Below, piece by piece: positions 18,023 to 26,337 of a stretch of DNA of 64,000 nt; the first letter of the stretch is position 1, and every line of letters begins with the position of its first letter. Under the pieces are notes generated by a model. The model had not been told where the DNA came from. It worked only from the letters and a program-made list of their open reading frames with translations, and searched no databases. A program made the position numbers and the translations under genes. The stretch is from Pseudomonas sp. ABC1 (GTDB lineage: Bacteria > Pseudomonadota > Gammaproteobacteria > Pseudomonadales > Pseudomonadaceae), in the NCBI RefSeq assembly GCF_013395055.1, contig NZ_CP058349.1, positions 186,001 through 250,000 of the forward strand. Direction: 5' to 3'.

Positions 18023-20179
18023 ATGAGCGATCGCCACGAACTGATACTGACGTGCCCCAAAGGGCTGGAAAACCTGCTGCTGGCCGAGGCGAGCGAACTC
18101 GGACTGGAAGACGCGCGCGAGCAGGTCTCTGCCGTACGCGGCCAGGCCAGCCTGGAGGTGGCCTATCGGCTGTGCCTCTGGTCACGCCTGGCCAACCGTG
18201 TGTTGCTGGTGCTCAAACGCTTTCCCACGCAGAGCGCCGAGACGCTCTACCAGGGCGTCCATGAGCTGGACTGGTCCGAACACCTGAGTGCTGATGGGAC
18301 CCTGGCCGTCGAGTTCAGTGGCGTGGGTTCGGGCATCGACAACACGCACTTCGGCGCCCTGAAGGTCAAGGATGCCATCGTCGATCGCCTGCGTACGCCG
18401 ACAGGCCTGCGGCCTGGGGTCGACAAGGTGAATCCTGATTTACGCGTGCACCTGCACCTGGAGCGCGGGCAGGCTGTGCTGTCGATCGACCTGTCCGGGC
18501 ACAGCCTGCATCAGCGCGGCTATCGCCTCCAGCAAGGTGCGGCACCACTGAAGGAAAACCTGGCTGCCGCCATCCTGATCCGAGCCGGTTGGCCACGTAT
18601 CGCGCAGGAGGGCGGTGCGCTGACCGATCCCATGTGTGGTGTCGGTACTTTCCTGATCGAAGGGGCGATGATCGCTGCCGATATCGCCCCCAACCTGAAG
18701 CGTGAGCGCTGGGGCTTCAGTCACTGGCTTGGCCATGTCCCGGCGATCTGGACGCGATTGGCCAATGAAGCGAAAGAGCGCGCCGAAGCCGGGCTGGCCA
18801 AGTCGCCACTCTGGATTCGAGGCTATGAGGCTGATCCGCGCCTGATCCAGCCGGCACGCAACAATATAGAGCGTGCGGGACTGTCGGAGTGGGTGCGCAT
18901 CTATCAGGGTGAACTGGCGACCTTCGAGCCACGCACCGACAAGGGCCAGAAAGGTCTGGTGATCTGCAACCCGCCGTATGGCGAGCGGTTGGGCGACGAA
19001 GCGAGCCTGCTGTATCTCTACCAGAACCTGGGCGAGCGTCTGCGCCAGTCCTGCCTTGGCTGGGAGGCGGGCATCTTCACGGCCGCCCCGGATCTTGGTA
19101 AACGCATGGGTATTCGCAGTCACAAGCAATATGCGTTCTGGAACGGAGCCTTGCCTTGCAAGTTGCTGTTGATGCAGATCGATCCTCAGAGTTTCGTGAC
19201 CGAACGGCGCGAACAGCAGGAAGTGCCAACGGCGCGCCTGAGCGAAGGCGCACAGATGTTCGCCAACCGCCTGCGCAAGAACATGCGTACGCTGGGCAAG
19301 TGGGCACGTCGCGAAGGTGTGGAATGCTATCGGTTGTATGACGCGGACATGCCTGAATACGCCGTTGCGGTGGATCTGTATCGGGACTGGGTGCATGTGC
19401 AGGAATACGCACCGCCGCGCTCCATCGATCCGGTAAAGGCCCAGGAGCGATTGATGGATGCGCTGTCCGCCTTGCCGCAGGCACTGGAAATCCCCCAGGA
19501 CCGTATCGTGGTCAAGCGGCGTGAGCGCCAGACAGGCACTCGCCAGTACGAGCGGCAAGCAACCAAGGGGGAATTTCTCGAAGTGGCGGAGGGCGGGGTC
19601 AGGTTGCTGGTCAACCTGACCGACTACCTCGATACCGGTCTGTTCCTCGATCATCGCCCGCTGCGCCAGCGCATCCAGCACGAAGCCGCCGGCAAGCGCT
19701 TTCTCAACCTGTTCTGCTACACGGCGACGGCGACGGTGCACGCTGCCCGTGGTGGTGCTCGGAGCACCACCAGCGTCGACCTGTCGAAAACCTATCTGGA
19801 TTGGGCGCGGCGCAATCTGGCGCTCAATGGTTTCTCGGACAGGCAGCGCCTGGAACAGGCGGATGTCATGGAATGGTTGCGCAGTGACCGCGGTGAATAC
19901 GACCTGGTCTTCATCGACCCGCCGACGTTCTCCAACTCAAAGCGCATGGAGGGGGTTTTCGATGTGCAGCGCGATCATGTCGAATTGCTCGACCTCGCCA
20001 TGGCCAGACTGGCGCCGGGTGGTGTTCTGTACTTCTCGAACAACTTCCGTCGCTTCTCCCTGGATGAGGGGCTTGCTTCACGCTATGTAATAGAAGAGAT
20101 CAGTGCGCGAACGCTGGATGCCGACTTCCAGCGCAGCAGCCGTATCCACCGCGCCTGGATGATCAGCGCAGGTAAATGA
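18023..20179 (+). CDS. rlmL: Bifunctional 23S rRNA m2G2445/m7G2069 methyltransferase RlmKL
   Basis: A 718-aa fusion of two rRNA methyltransferases. The N-terminal half has a THUMP domain followed by a Rossmann methyltransferase (TDPMCGVGTFLIEGA and the catalytic NPPYGERLG), giving m2G2445. The C-terminal half is RlmK (FLNLFCYTATATVHAARGG as SAM loop, FIDPPTFSNSKRM), giving m7G2069. The length equals the family norm. The large reverse-strand frame inside it is a coding shadow. Confidence 0.94.
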   Translation: MSDRHELILTCPKGLENLLLAEASELGLEDAREQVSAVRGQASLEVAYRLCLWSRLANRVLLVLKRFPTQSAETLYQGVHELDWSEHLSADGTLAVEFSGVGSGIDNTHFGALKVKDAIVDRLRTPTGLRPGVDKVNPDLRVHLHLERGQAVLSIDLSGHSLHQRGYRLQQGAAPLKENLAAAILIRAGWPRIAQEGGALTDPMCGVGTFLIEGAMIAADIAPNLKRERWGFSHWLGHVPAIWTRLANEAKERAEAGLAKSPLWIRGYEADPRLIQPARNNIERAGLSEWVRIYQGELATFEPRTDKGQKGLVICNPPYGERLGDEASLLYLYQNLGERLRQSCLGWEAGIFTAAPDLGKRMGIRSHKQYAFWNGALPCKLLLMQIDPQSFVTERREQQEVPTARLSEGAQMFANRLRKNMRTLGKWARREGVECYRLYDADMPEYAVAVDLYRDWVHVQEYAPPRSIDPVKAQERLMDALSALPQALEIPQDRIVVKRRERQTGTRQYERQATKGEFLEVAEGGVRLLVNLTDYLDTGLFLDHRPLRQRIQHEAAGKRFLNLFCYTATATVHAARGGARSTTSVDLSKTYLDWARRNLALNGFSDRQRLEQADVMEWLRSDRGEYDLVFIDPPTFSNSKRMEGVFDVQRDHVELLDLAMARLAPGGVLYFSNNFRRFSLDEGLASRYVIEEISARTLDADFQRSSRIHRAWMISAGK

Positions 20180-20230
20180 GCGTGGCCGGACGGTGTGGCG
20201 CGCTGGGCGCCGTCCACACCGCCGAGGCGT

Positions 20231-20485
20231 TCAGACCGCTGCCGATATCGGTGCGCTGATGAGGGTGGAGGCATCTGCGCTCTGCGGGTTCTGGATATTG
20301 ACCGCGTGCAGCCCCTTGGGCCCCTGGATGATCTCGAACTTGACCGCTTGCCCGGCTTTCAGTGTCTTGTAACCATCCATCTGTATGGCCGAATAGTGGG
20401 CGAACAGGTCCTCACTCTCGCCATCGGCAACGATGAAACCGTAGCCCTTGGCATTGTTGAACCACTTGACCTTACCACTTAGCAT
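20231..20485 (-). CDS. cspD: Cold shock-like protein CspD
   Basis: An 84-aa cold-shock domain protein beginning MLSGKVKWFNNAKGYGFI. RNP1 (KGYGFI) is intact and the RNP2 position reads DLFAHYSAIQ. The C-terminal extension of about 17 residues and the location opposite clpS identify it as CspD, a single-stranded nucleic-acid-binding inhibitor of replication in stationary phase. The ATG at 20485 is chosen over an in-frame start six codons upstream; AGAGGG lies before it. Confidence 0.9.
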   Translation of the reverse strand: MLSGKVKWFNNAKGYGFIVADGESEDLFAHYSAIQMDGYKTLKAGQAVKFEIIQGPKGLHAVNIQNPQSADASTLISAPISAAV

Positions 20486-20700
20486 GCTGGTATCCCTCTG
20501 CAAAGGAGTCCATTACTGGAGTAACATCCATTTCATTCTGCGCTCACGAGGCCCGCTGGGTCTGTCGCGCACAACCCGTTACCGATGTAGGCACTTACCG
20601 TTTTTATCATCGTTTGGCTGATAGTCAAGGTGGCTCGTCGGCTGCCGTGAAACACATCAACCATTCCGGCTGTCCGGCCCAGATCGAGAAACCGATACGC

Positions 20701-21063
20701 ATGCATGCAATACCCGAGATTCGTCAGTCTTCCGGCCAGGATCACTATGACGACACAGATGGTCATGATTCCGGCATCGCTGTGCAGGAGGCCAAGCCTG
20801 CTTTACAGGCGCCGCCGATGTATAAAGTGATCATGTTCAATGACGACTACACGCCAATGGACTTCGTCGTCGAGGTGCTTGAAGGTATCTTCAGTCACAA
20901 CCGGGAGCAGGCCACCCGGATCATGTTGGCCGTCCATACGGAAGGAAAGGCGGTGTGCGGTATCTATTCGCGTGATATCGCTGAAACCAAGGCCGCTCAA
21001 GTCAATCAATATGCTAGGGAATGCCAGCATCCGCTGCTCTGCGAGATAGAGAAAGACGCTTAA
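20701..21063 (+). CDS. clpS: ATP-dependent Clp protease adaptor ClpS
   Basis: A 120-aa adaptor that delivers N-degron substrates to ClpAP. The core YKVIMFNDDYTPMDFVVEVL carries the substrate-binding Asn-Asp-Asp and Met-Asp residues, and HTEGKAVCG with the C-terminal NQYARE follow. The start at 20701 (MHAIPEIRQ) matches Pseudomonas ClpS; the upstream frame to 20614 lies in the promoter region. clpA starts 32 bases downstream, and cspD is divergent. Confidence 0.92.
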   Translation: MHAIPEIRQSSGQDHYDDTDGHDSGIAVQEAKPALQAPPMYKVIMFNDDYTPMDFVVEVLEGIFSHNREQATRIMLAVHTEGKAVCGIYSRDIAETKAAQVNQYARECQHPLLCEIEKDA

Positions 21064-21095
21064 TCCGAAGAACGGTCCAGGCAAGAGGTGAAGCT

Positions 21096-23363
21096 ATGTT
21101 GAATCGAGAGCTGGAAGTCACTCTGAATCTGGCCTTCAAGGAGGCCCGTGCCAAGCGGCATGAGTTCATGACGGTGGAGCACCTGCTGCTGGCCCTGCTC
21201 GATAACGAGGCGGCTGCCGCGGTATTGCGTGCGTGCGGTGCCAGCCTGGATAGGCTGCGTCACGACTTGCAGGAGTTTATCGACTCCACCACGCCACTTA
21301 TCCCTCAGCATGATGAAGAGCGCGAGACGCAGCCGACCCTGGGGTTCCAGCGTGTGCTGCAGCGTGCGGTATTCCATGTGCAGAGTTCCGGCAAGCGCGA
21401 AGTGACGGGCGCCAACGTGCTGGTGGCCATTTTCAGCGAGCAGGAAAGCCAGGCTGTGTTCCTGCTCAAGCAGCAGAACGTGGCCCGTATCGACGTCGTC
21501 AACTACATCGCCCATGGGATTTCCAAGGTTTCCGGCAATGAGCCCGGGGAAAGCGACGCGGAAATGCAGGACGAAGAGAGCGTGGAGGGTGGCAGCACAA
21601 GCAGCCCGCTCGACGCCTATGCCAGCAATCTGAACGAGGCGGCGCGCCAGGGTCGGATCGACCCGCTGGTCGGGCGCGAAAGCGAAGTGGAGCGCGTCGC
21701 GCAGATATTGGCGCGTCGACGCAAGAACAACCCGCTGCTGGTGGGCGAGGCGGGTGTCGGCAAGACGGCGATCGCCGAAGGGCTGGCCAAGCGTATCGTC
21801 GATGGCCAGGTGCCTGACCTGCTGGCCGACAGCGTGGTCTATTCCCTGGACCTTGGCGCCTTGCTGGCTGGCACCAAATACCGTGGCGACTTCGAGAAGC
21901 GCTTCAAGGCGTTGCTGGGTGAGCTGCGCAAGCGGCCACAGGCGATCCTGTTCATCGACGAGATCCACACCATCATCGGCGCCGGTGCGGCATCCGGCGG
22001 TGTAATGGATGCTTCCAACCTGCTCAAGCCTCTGCTGTCTTCCGGGGAAATCCGTTGCATAGGTTCCACGACCTTCCAGGAGTTCCGCGGCATTTTCGAG
22101 AAGGACCGGGCGCTGGCCCGGCGTTTCCAGAAGGTGGATGTCAGCGAACCCTCGGTGGAAGACACCATCGGCATACTGCGTGGCCTCAAGAGTCGCTTCG
22201 AGCAGCACCACCACATCGAGTACACGGATGAGGCGCTGCGTGCCGCGGCCGAACTGGCGGCGCGCTACATCAATGATCGGCACATGCCGGACAAGGCCAT
22301 CGACGTGATCGATGAGGCCGGGGCCTATCAGCGCCTGTTGCCGGAGGAGAAGCGCGTCAGCAGTATCGATGTGCCCCAGGTGGAAGATATCGTGGCCAAG
22401 ATCGCCCGTATTCCGCCCAAGCACGTCACCTCTTCGGACAAGGAGCTGCTACGCAACCTGGAGCGTGACCTCAAGCTCACGGTCTTCGGTCAGGACGATG
22501 CCATCGATTCGCTGGCGACGGCGATCAAGCTGTCACGTGCAGGCCTGAAGGCGCCGGACAAGCCCATTGGCTCGTTCCTGTTCGCAGGCCCGACCGGTGT
22601 CGGCAAGACCGAGGTGGCCCGCCAGTTGGCGCGGGCCATGGGGATCGAGCTGGTGCGCTTCGATATGTCCGAGTACATGGAGCGGCACACGGTCTCGCGT
22701 CTGATCGGCGCGCCTCCGGGCTACGTCGGTTTCGACCAGGGTGGCCTGCTCACCGAGGCGATTACCAAGCAGCCGCATTGCGTTCTGCTGCTGGATGAAA
22801 TCGAAAAGGCCCACCCGGAAGTCTTCAACCTGCTGCTGCAGGTGATGGACCACGGCACCCTGACCGACAACAACGGGCGCAAGGCGGACTTCCGCAATGT
22901 CATCCTGATCATGACCACCAACGCCGGCGCGGAAACCGCTGCGCGGGCGTCGATCGGCTTCACCCATCAGGATCACACCTCGGATGCCATGGAAGTCATC
23001 CGCAAGAGCTTCACGCCCGAGTTCCGTAACCGCCTGGACAGCATCATCCAGTTCGGCCGTCTCAGCCACGAAGTCATCAAGAGCATCGTCGACAAGTTCC
23101 TGGTGGAGCTGCAGGCACAACTGGAGGACAAGCACGTCACGCTGGAAGTCTCGGAAGTGGCGCGCAACTGGCTGGCCGAACATGGCTACGATGCGCAGAT
23201 GGGTGCGCGCCCCATGGCGCGCCTGATCCAGGATCGCATCAAGCGTCCGCTGGCCGAGGAAATCCTCTTTGGCGAGCTATCCCATGGCGGCGGCGTGGTG
23301 CACGTGGACATGCAGGGCGAGGAACTGCATTTCGAGTTCGAGATCGCCGAAGAAATGGCCTGA
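21096..23363 (+). CDS. clpA: ATP-dependent Clp protease ATP-binding subunit ClpA
   Basis: A 755-aa Hsp100 unfoldase. It has the N-domain that binds ClpS, AAA-1 with Walker A GEAGVGKTAIAEG and Walker B AILFIDEIHTIIG, and AAA-2 with Walker A GPTGVGKTEVARQ and Walker B VLLLDEIEKAH. The ClpP-docking loop is ASIGFTHQ. No ClpB-type middle domain is present, which supports ClpA. AGAGGTGAAG precedes the ATG at 21096. Confidence 0.95.
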   Translation: MLNRELEVTLNLAFKEARAKRHEFMTVEHLLLALLDNEAAAAVLRACGASLDRLRHDLQEFIDSTTPLIPQHDEERETQPTLGFQRVLQRAVFHVQSSGKREVTGANVLVAIFSEQESQAVFLLKQQNVARIDVVNYIAHGISKVSGNEPGESDAEMQDEESVEGGSTSSPLDAYASNLNEAARQGRIDPLVGRESEVERVAQILARRRKNNPLLVGEAGVGKTAIAEGLAKRIVDGQVPDLLADSVVYSLDLGALLAGTKYRGDFEKRFKALLGELRKRPQAILFIDEIHTIIGAGAASGGVMDASNLLKPLLSSGEIRCIGSTTFQEFRGIFEKDRALARRFQKVDVSEPSVEDTIGILRGLKSRFEQHHHIEYTDEALRAAAELAARYINDRHMPDKAIDVIDEAGAYQRLLPEEKRVSSIDVPQVEDIVAKIARIPPKHVTSSDKELLRNLERDLKLTVFGQDDAIDSLATAIKLSRAGLKAPDKPIGSFLFAGPTGVGKTEVARQLARAMGIELVRFDMSEYMERHTVSRLIGAPPGYVGFDQGGLLTEAITKQPHCVLLLDEIEKAHPEVFNLLLQVMDHGTLTDNNGRKADFRNVILIMTTNAGAETAARASIGFTHQDHTSDAMEVIRKSFTPEFRNRLDSIIQFGRLSHEVIKSIVDKFLVELQAQLEDKHVTLEVSEVARNWLAEHGYDAQMGARPMARLIQDRIKRPLAEEILFGELSHGGGVVHVDMQGEELHFEFEIAEEMA

Positions 23364-23383
23364 GTGTTTTTGCGGGCCAATTG

Positions 23384-23417
23384 AAAAAGCCCGGCAAGGA
23401 AACTTGCCGGGCTTTTT
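23384..23417. terminator. Bidirectional rho-independent terminator clpA/infA
   Basis: A perfect 15-bp stem AAAAAGCCCGGCAAG / CTTGCCGGGCTTTTT with a GAAA tetraloop lies between the convergent clpA and infA genes. It has T-runs on both strands, so it can terminate both transcripts. Confidence 0.93.
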
Positions 23418-23428
23418 CGTATCTCGGA

Positions 23429-23647
23429 TCAGCGTGCGCGGTAGGTGATACGACCCTTGCTCAGGTCGTACGGGGTCAGTTCGACCCGTACCTTGTCACC
23501 GGTGAGAATCCGGATGTAATTCTTGCGCATCTTCCCGGAGATGTGCGCGGTAACGACATGCCCGTTTTCCAACTCCACGCGAAACATGGTGTTTGGCAGG
23601 GTGTCGACGACAGTGCCTTCCATTTCGAAGCTGTCTTCTTTCGACAT
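23429..23647 (-). CDS. infA: Translation initiation factor IF-1
   Basis: A 72-aa S1/OB-fold protein beginning [14 protein letters not shown], with the family signature [20 protein letters not shown] and C-terminal KGRITYRAR. It binds the ribosomal A site during initiation. The length is exactly that of bacterial IF-1. Confidence 0.96.
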
Positions 23648-23747
23648 TCAGTAAAGTCCTCGGTGACCAAAGAGTAGCCTGATACAAGTCGATGCCCAGG
23701 CAAAAGCGGCGGGTATTGTGCCCGAAATGGCCACTAGAGCCAAGGCT

Positions 23748-24455
23748 TCAGTTGAGTCGTACCCATCGCTGATTGACCAGGAGCTCGATTGGCCGGTATT
23801 CGGTCTTGTAGTTCATTTTCCGGCAGCCCCTGATCCAGTAGCCAAGGTAGAGCGCATCCAGTTCCAGGCGGGCAACTTCTTCGAGCTGCCAGAGAATCGC
23901 GTAACGTCCAAGGCTTCGATGGGCCTGCTCGGGTTCATAGAAGGTGTAGACCGCCGACAGCCCGTTGGGCAGCACGTCGGTGACCGCCACGGCCAGCAGT
24001 TGCCCTGCCTGGCGAAATTCGTAGAAGTGCGAGAAGGGCAGGTCCCTGACGAGGAAGGACATGAACTGCTCGCGGCTGGGGGGATACATGTCGCCATCGG
24101 CATGACGCTGTTCTATATAGCGGGCATAGAGCGCGTAGATTTCGTCGGTACAGGCGGGACGGCTGCGTGTCACTTCCAGGTCGGCATTGCGCTTCAGGAT
24201 GCGTTTCTGCTGGCGATTGAATACGTGTGCGGCCACCGGCAGCCGTGCAGGCACGCATGCGCTGCACGCCTGGCAATGGGGGCGGTAGAGGTGGTCGCCA
24301 CTGCGGCGGAAGCCGACTTCCGATAACTGCGCGTAAACCTCCTCGTCCATGGGCTGGCTGGGGTCGAGAAACAGCGTCGTGGCCTGCTGCTCTGGAAGGT
24401 AGCTACAGTCGTGTGGCTGTGTGGCATAGAATTTCAGGCGCGCCAGCGAGGTCAT
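23748..24455 (-). CDS. bpt: Aspartate/glutamate leucyltransferase (arginyltransferase family)
   Basis: A 235-aa N-end-rule enzyme that adds Leu from Leu-tRNA to proteins with N-terminal Asp or Glu. The Cys-rich N-terminus (CSYLP, then CQACSACVPARLP) and the GYWIRGCRKMNYK motif are diagnostic. The ATG at 24455 is preferred to a TTG two codons upstream. It lies 32 bases downstream of aat on the same strand; both produce degrons for the ClpS-ClpA system encoded nearby. Confidence 0.92.
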   Translation of the reverse strand: MTSLARLKFYATQPHDCSYLPEQQATTLFLDPSQPMDEEVYAQLSEVGFRRSGDHLYRPHCQACSACVPARLPVAAHVFNRQQKRILKRNADLEVTRSRPACTDEIYALYARYIEQRHADGDMYPPSREQFMSFLVRDLPFSHFYEFRQAGQLLAVAVTDVLPNGLSAVYTFYEPEQAHRSLGRYAILWQLEEVARLELDALYLGYWIRGCRKMNYKTEYRPIELLVNQRWVRLN

Positions 24456-24486
24456 GGTCAACCCTCATCCATTTCATGGCGTCAGT

Positions 24487-25182
24487 TTAGGAGACAGCCG
24501 TGCCGCTCTGCCAGTTCGACTCGCCCGGCTTGCCCAGGTAGTCACGCAGGGCCGTCGCGAACGCCTGCCGGGGTATTTCGCGTGCACCGAGGCTGGCCAG
24601 ATGCCGGGTGTGCATCTGGCAGTCGATCAGTTCGAAGTTCCACGCTTGCAAGCGTCTGGCCAGATGGACGAAGCCGATCTTCGAGGCATCCGTGACATGG
24701 CTGAACATGGACTCGCCGAAGAACAGCCGTCCCATGGCAAGACCGTACAAGCCACCCACCAGCCGCTCGTCCTGCCAGACTTCCACCGAGTGCGCCACGC
24801 CCAGCGTGTGCAGTCGCAGATAGGCTTGTTGCATCGGGCTGGTTATCCAGGTGCCGTCGGCATCCCGGCGAGGCCCGGCACAATGACCGATGACGGCAGC
24901 AAAGTCCTGGTCGAAGGTGATCTGGAAAGGCTGTCGGCGCAGGCTCTTGCCCAGGCTGCGCGACACGTGCAACTCGGCAGGGAACAGCACCATGCGCGGG
25001 TTTGGCGACCACCAGAGCAACGGCTGTCCCTCCTGGTACCAGGGGAAACAGCCATGCCGGTAGGCGGCCAGCAAGCGCTCGACGCTCAGGTCGCCACCGG
25101 CGGCCAGCAACCCGTTCGGCTCGCGCAATGCGCTTTCGAGCGGTGGAAAGCCATGGTAGTCACGCGACAGCCAGGTCAGCAT
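24487..25182 (-). CDS. aat: Leucyl/phenylalanyl-tRNA-protein transferase
   Basis: A 231-aa N-end-rule transferase that adds Leu or Phe to N-terminal Lys or Arg. Family features: GLLAAGGDLSVERLL, the CFPWY segment, WWSPNPRMVL, GGLYGLAMG and GESMFSHVTDASK. The ATG at 25182 (MLTWLSRDYHGFPP) is the family start; the longer frame to 25239 overlaps trxB. trxB ends 14 bases upstream on the same strand. Confidence 0.94.
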   Translation of the reverse strand: MLTWLSRDYHGFPPLESALREPNGLLAAGGDLSVERLLAAYRHGCFPWYQEGQPLLWWSPNPRMVLFPAELHVSRSLGKSLRRQPFQITFDQDFAAVIGHCAGPRRDADGTWITSPMQQAYLRLHTLGVAHSVEVWQDERLVGGLYGLAMGRLFFGESMFSHVTDASKIGFVHLARRLQAWNFELIDCQMHTRHLASLGAREIPRQAFATALRDYLGKPGESNWQSGTAVS

Positions 25183-25196
25183 CGGGCGCTCCCGAC

Positions 25197-26144
25197 TCAG
25201 TTGTCGAGGAACCTCTCGGCATCCAGTGCCGCCATGCAACCGGCACCGGCAGAGGTGATGGCCTGGCGGTAGATATGGTCGGCTACGTCACCTGCGGCGA
25301 AGACGCCAGGGATACTGGTGCTGGTGGCGTCGCCCTGGCTGCCACCTTTGACCACCAGATAGCCGTCATGGGTGTCGAGTTGCCCGACGAACAGCTCGGT
25401 GTTCGGCTTGTGGCCAATGGCGATGAAGACACCTGCCGCGTCGAGGCGCTTCTCTTCTCCGGACTCCGTGCTTTTCAAGCGCGCACCCGTTACGCCACTG
25501 GCATCGCCCAGCACTTCTTCCAAGGTGTGGTTCCAGTGCAGGCGGATATTGCCGTTGGCGGCTTTCTCCAGGAGTTTGTCCTGCAGGATCTTCTCCGAGC
25601 GCAGCTTGTCGCGGCGGTGGACCAGGTGCACTTCCTTGGCGATGTTGGACAGGTAAAGCGCTTCCTCGACCGCGGTATTGCCGCCACCGATGACCGCGAC
25701 CACCTGGTTGCGGTAGAAGAAACCATCGCAGGTGGCACAGGCGGATACGCCGCGTCCGGCAAAGGCTTCTTCCGATGGCAGGCCCAGGTATTGGGCCGAT
25801 GCGCCCGTGGCGATGATCAGCGCGTCGCAACTGTAGGTGGCGTCGTCGCCCTTGAGCAGGAACGGGCGCTGCTGCAGTTCGGCGGTGTGGATATGGTCGT
25901 GGACGATTTCGGTGTCGAAACGCTCGGCGTGCTCGCGCATGCGCTCCATCAGCGCCGGTCCGGTCAGGCCTTCGACATCGCCGGGCCAGTTGTCGACTTC
26001 GGTGGTGGTGGTCAGTTGTCCACCCGGCTGGATTCCGGTGATCACCAGGGGCTTCAGGTTGGCGCGAGCGGCATAGACGGCAGCGGTATAACCGGCAGGG
26101 CCAGAGCCGAGAATGATCAGACGTGAATGCTTGACTTCACTCAT
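25197..26144 (-). CDS. trxB: Thioredoxin reductase
   Basis: A 315-aa FAD/NADPH flavoprotein that reduces thioredoxin. FAD loop GSGPAGYTAAVYAARA near the N-terminus, redox-active CATC in SACATCDGFFY, NADPH loop GGGNTAVEEAL, and C-terminal GVFAAGDVAD. Length is normal for the low-molecular-weight type. Divergent from ftsK. Confidence 0.95.
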   Translation of the reverse strand: MSEVKHSRLIILGSGPAGYTAAVYAARANLKPLVITGIQPGGQLTTTTEVDNWPGDVEGLTGPALMERMREHAERFDTEIVHDHIHTAELQQRPFLLKGDDATYSCDALIIATGASAQYLGLPSEEAFAGRGVSACATCDGFFYRNQVVAVIGGGNTAVEEALYLSNIAKEVHLVHRRDKLRSEKILQDKLLEKAANGNIRLHWNHTLEEVLGDASGVTGARLKSTESGEEKRLDAAGVFIAIGHKPNTELFVGQLDTHDGYLVVKGGSQGDATSTSIPGVFAAGDVADHIYRQAITSAGAGCMAALDAERFLDN

Positions 26145-26337
26145 AAAAAGCCCTCATAAGCCTTTGTTTCGAAATGGATGAACCTGTGCCGCAAAAGGCA
26201 CACAAAGAAAACTGGCGGTTATGCTACACCGAAGCATCGCGAAAAGCCCAAACCGGCTTGGTATGCGTGCGGCATCCTCCGTACAATGCCGCAGACTGGT
26301 TCACCGAGCGCGCCCAGGGCGCAGGATATAGAGCGTT

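Noticed and set aside
18440..19741. A 433-codon minus-strand open frame opposite rlmL
   Set aside because: rlmL is full length with all methyltransferase motifs; the reverse frame shows no motif.
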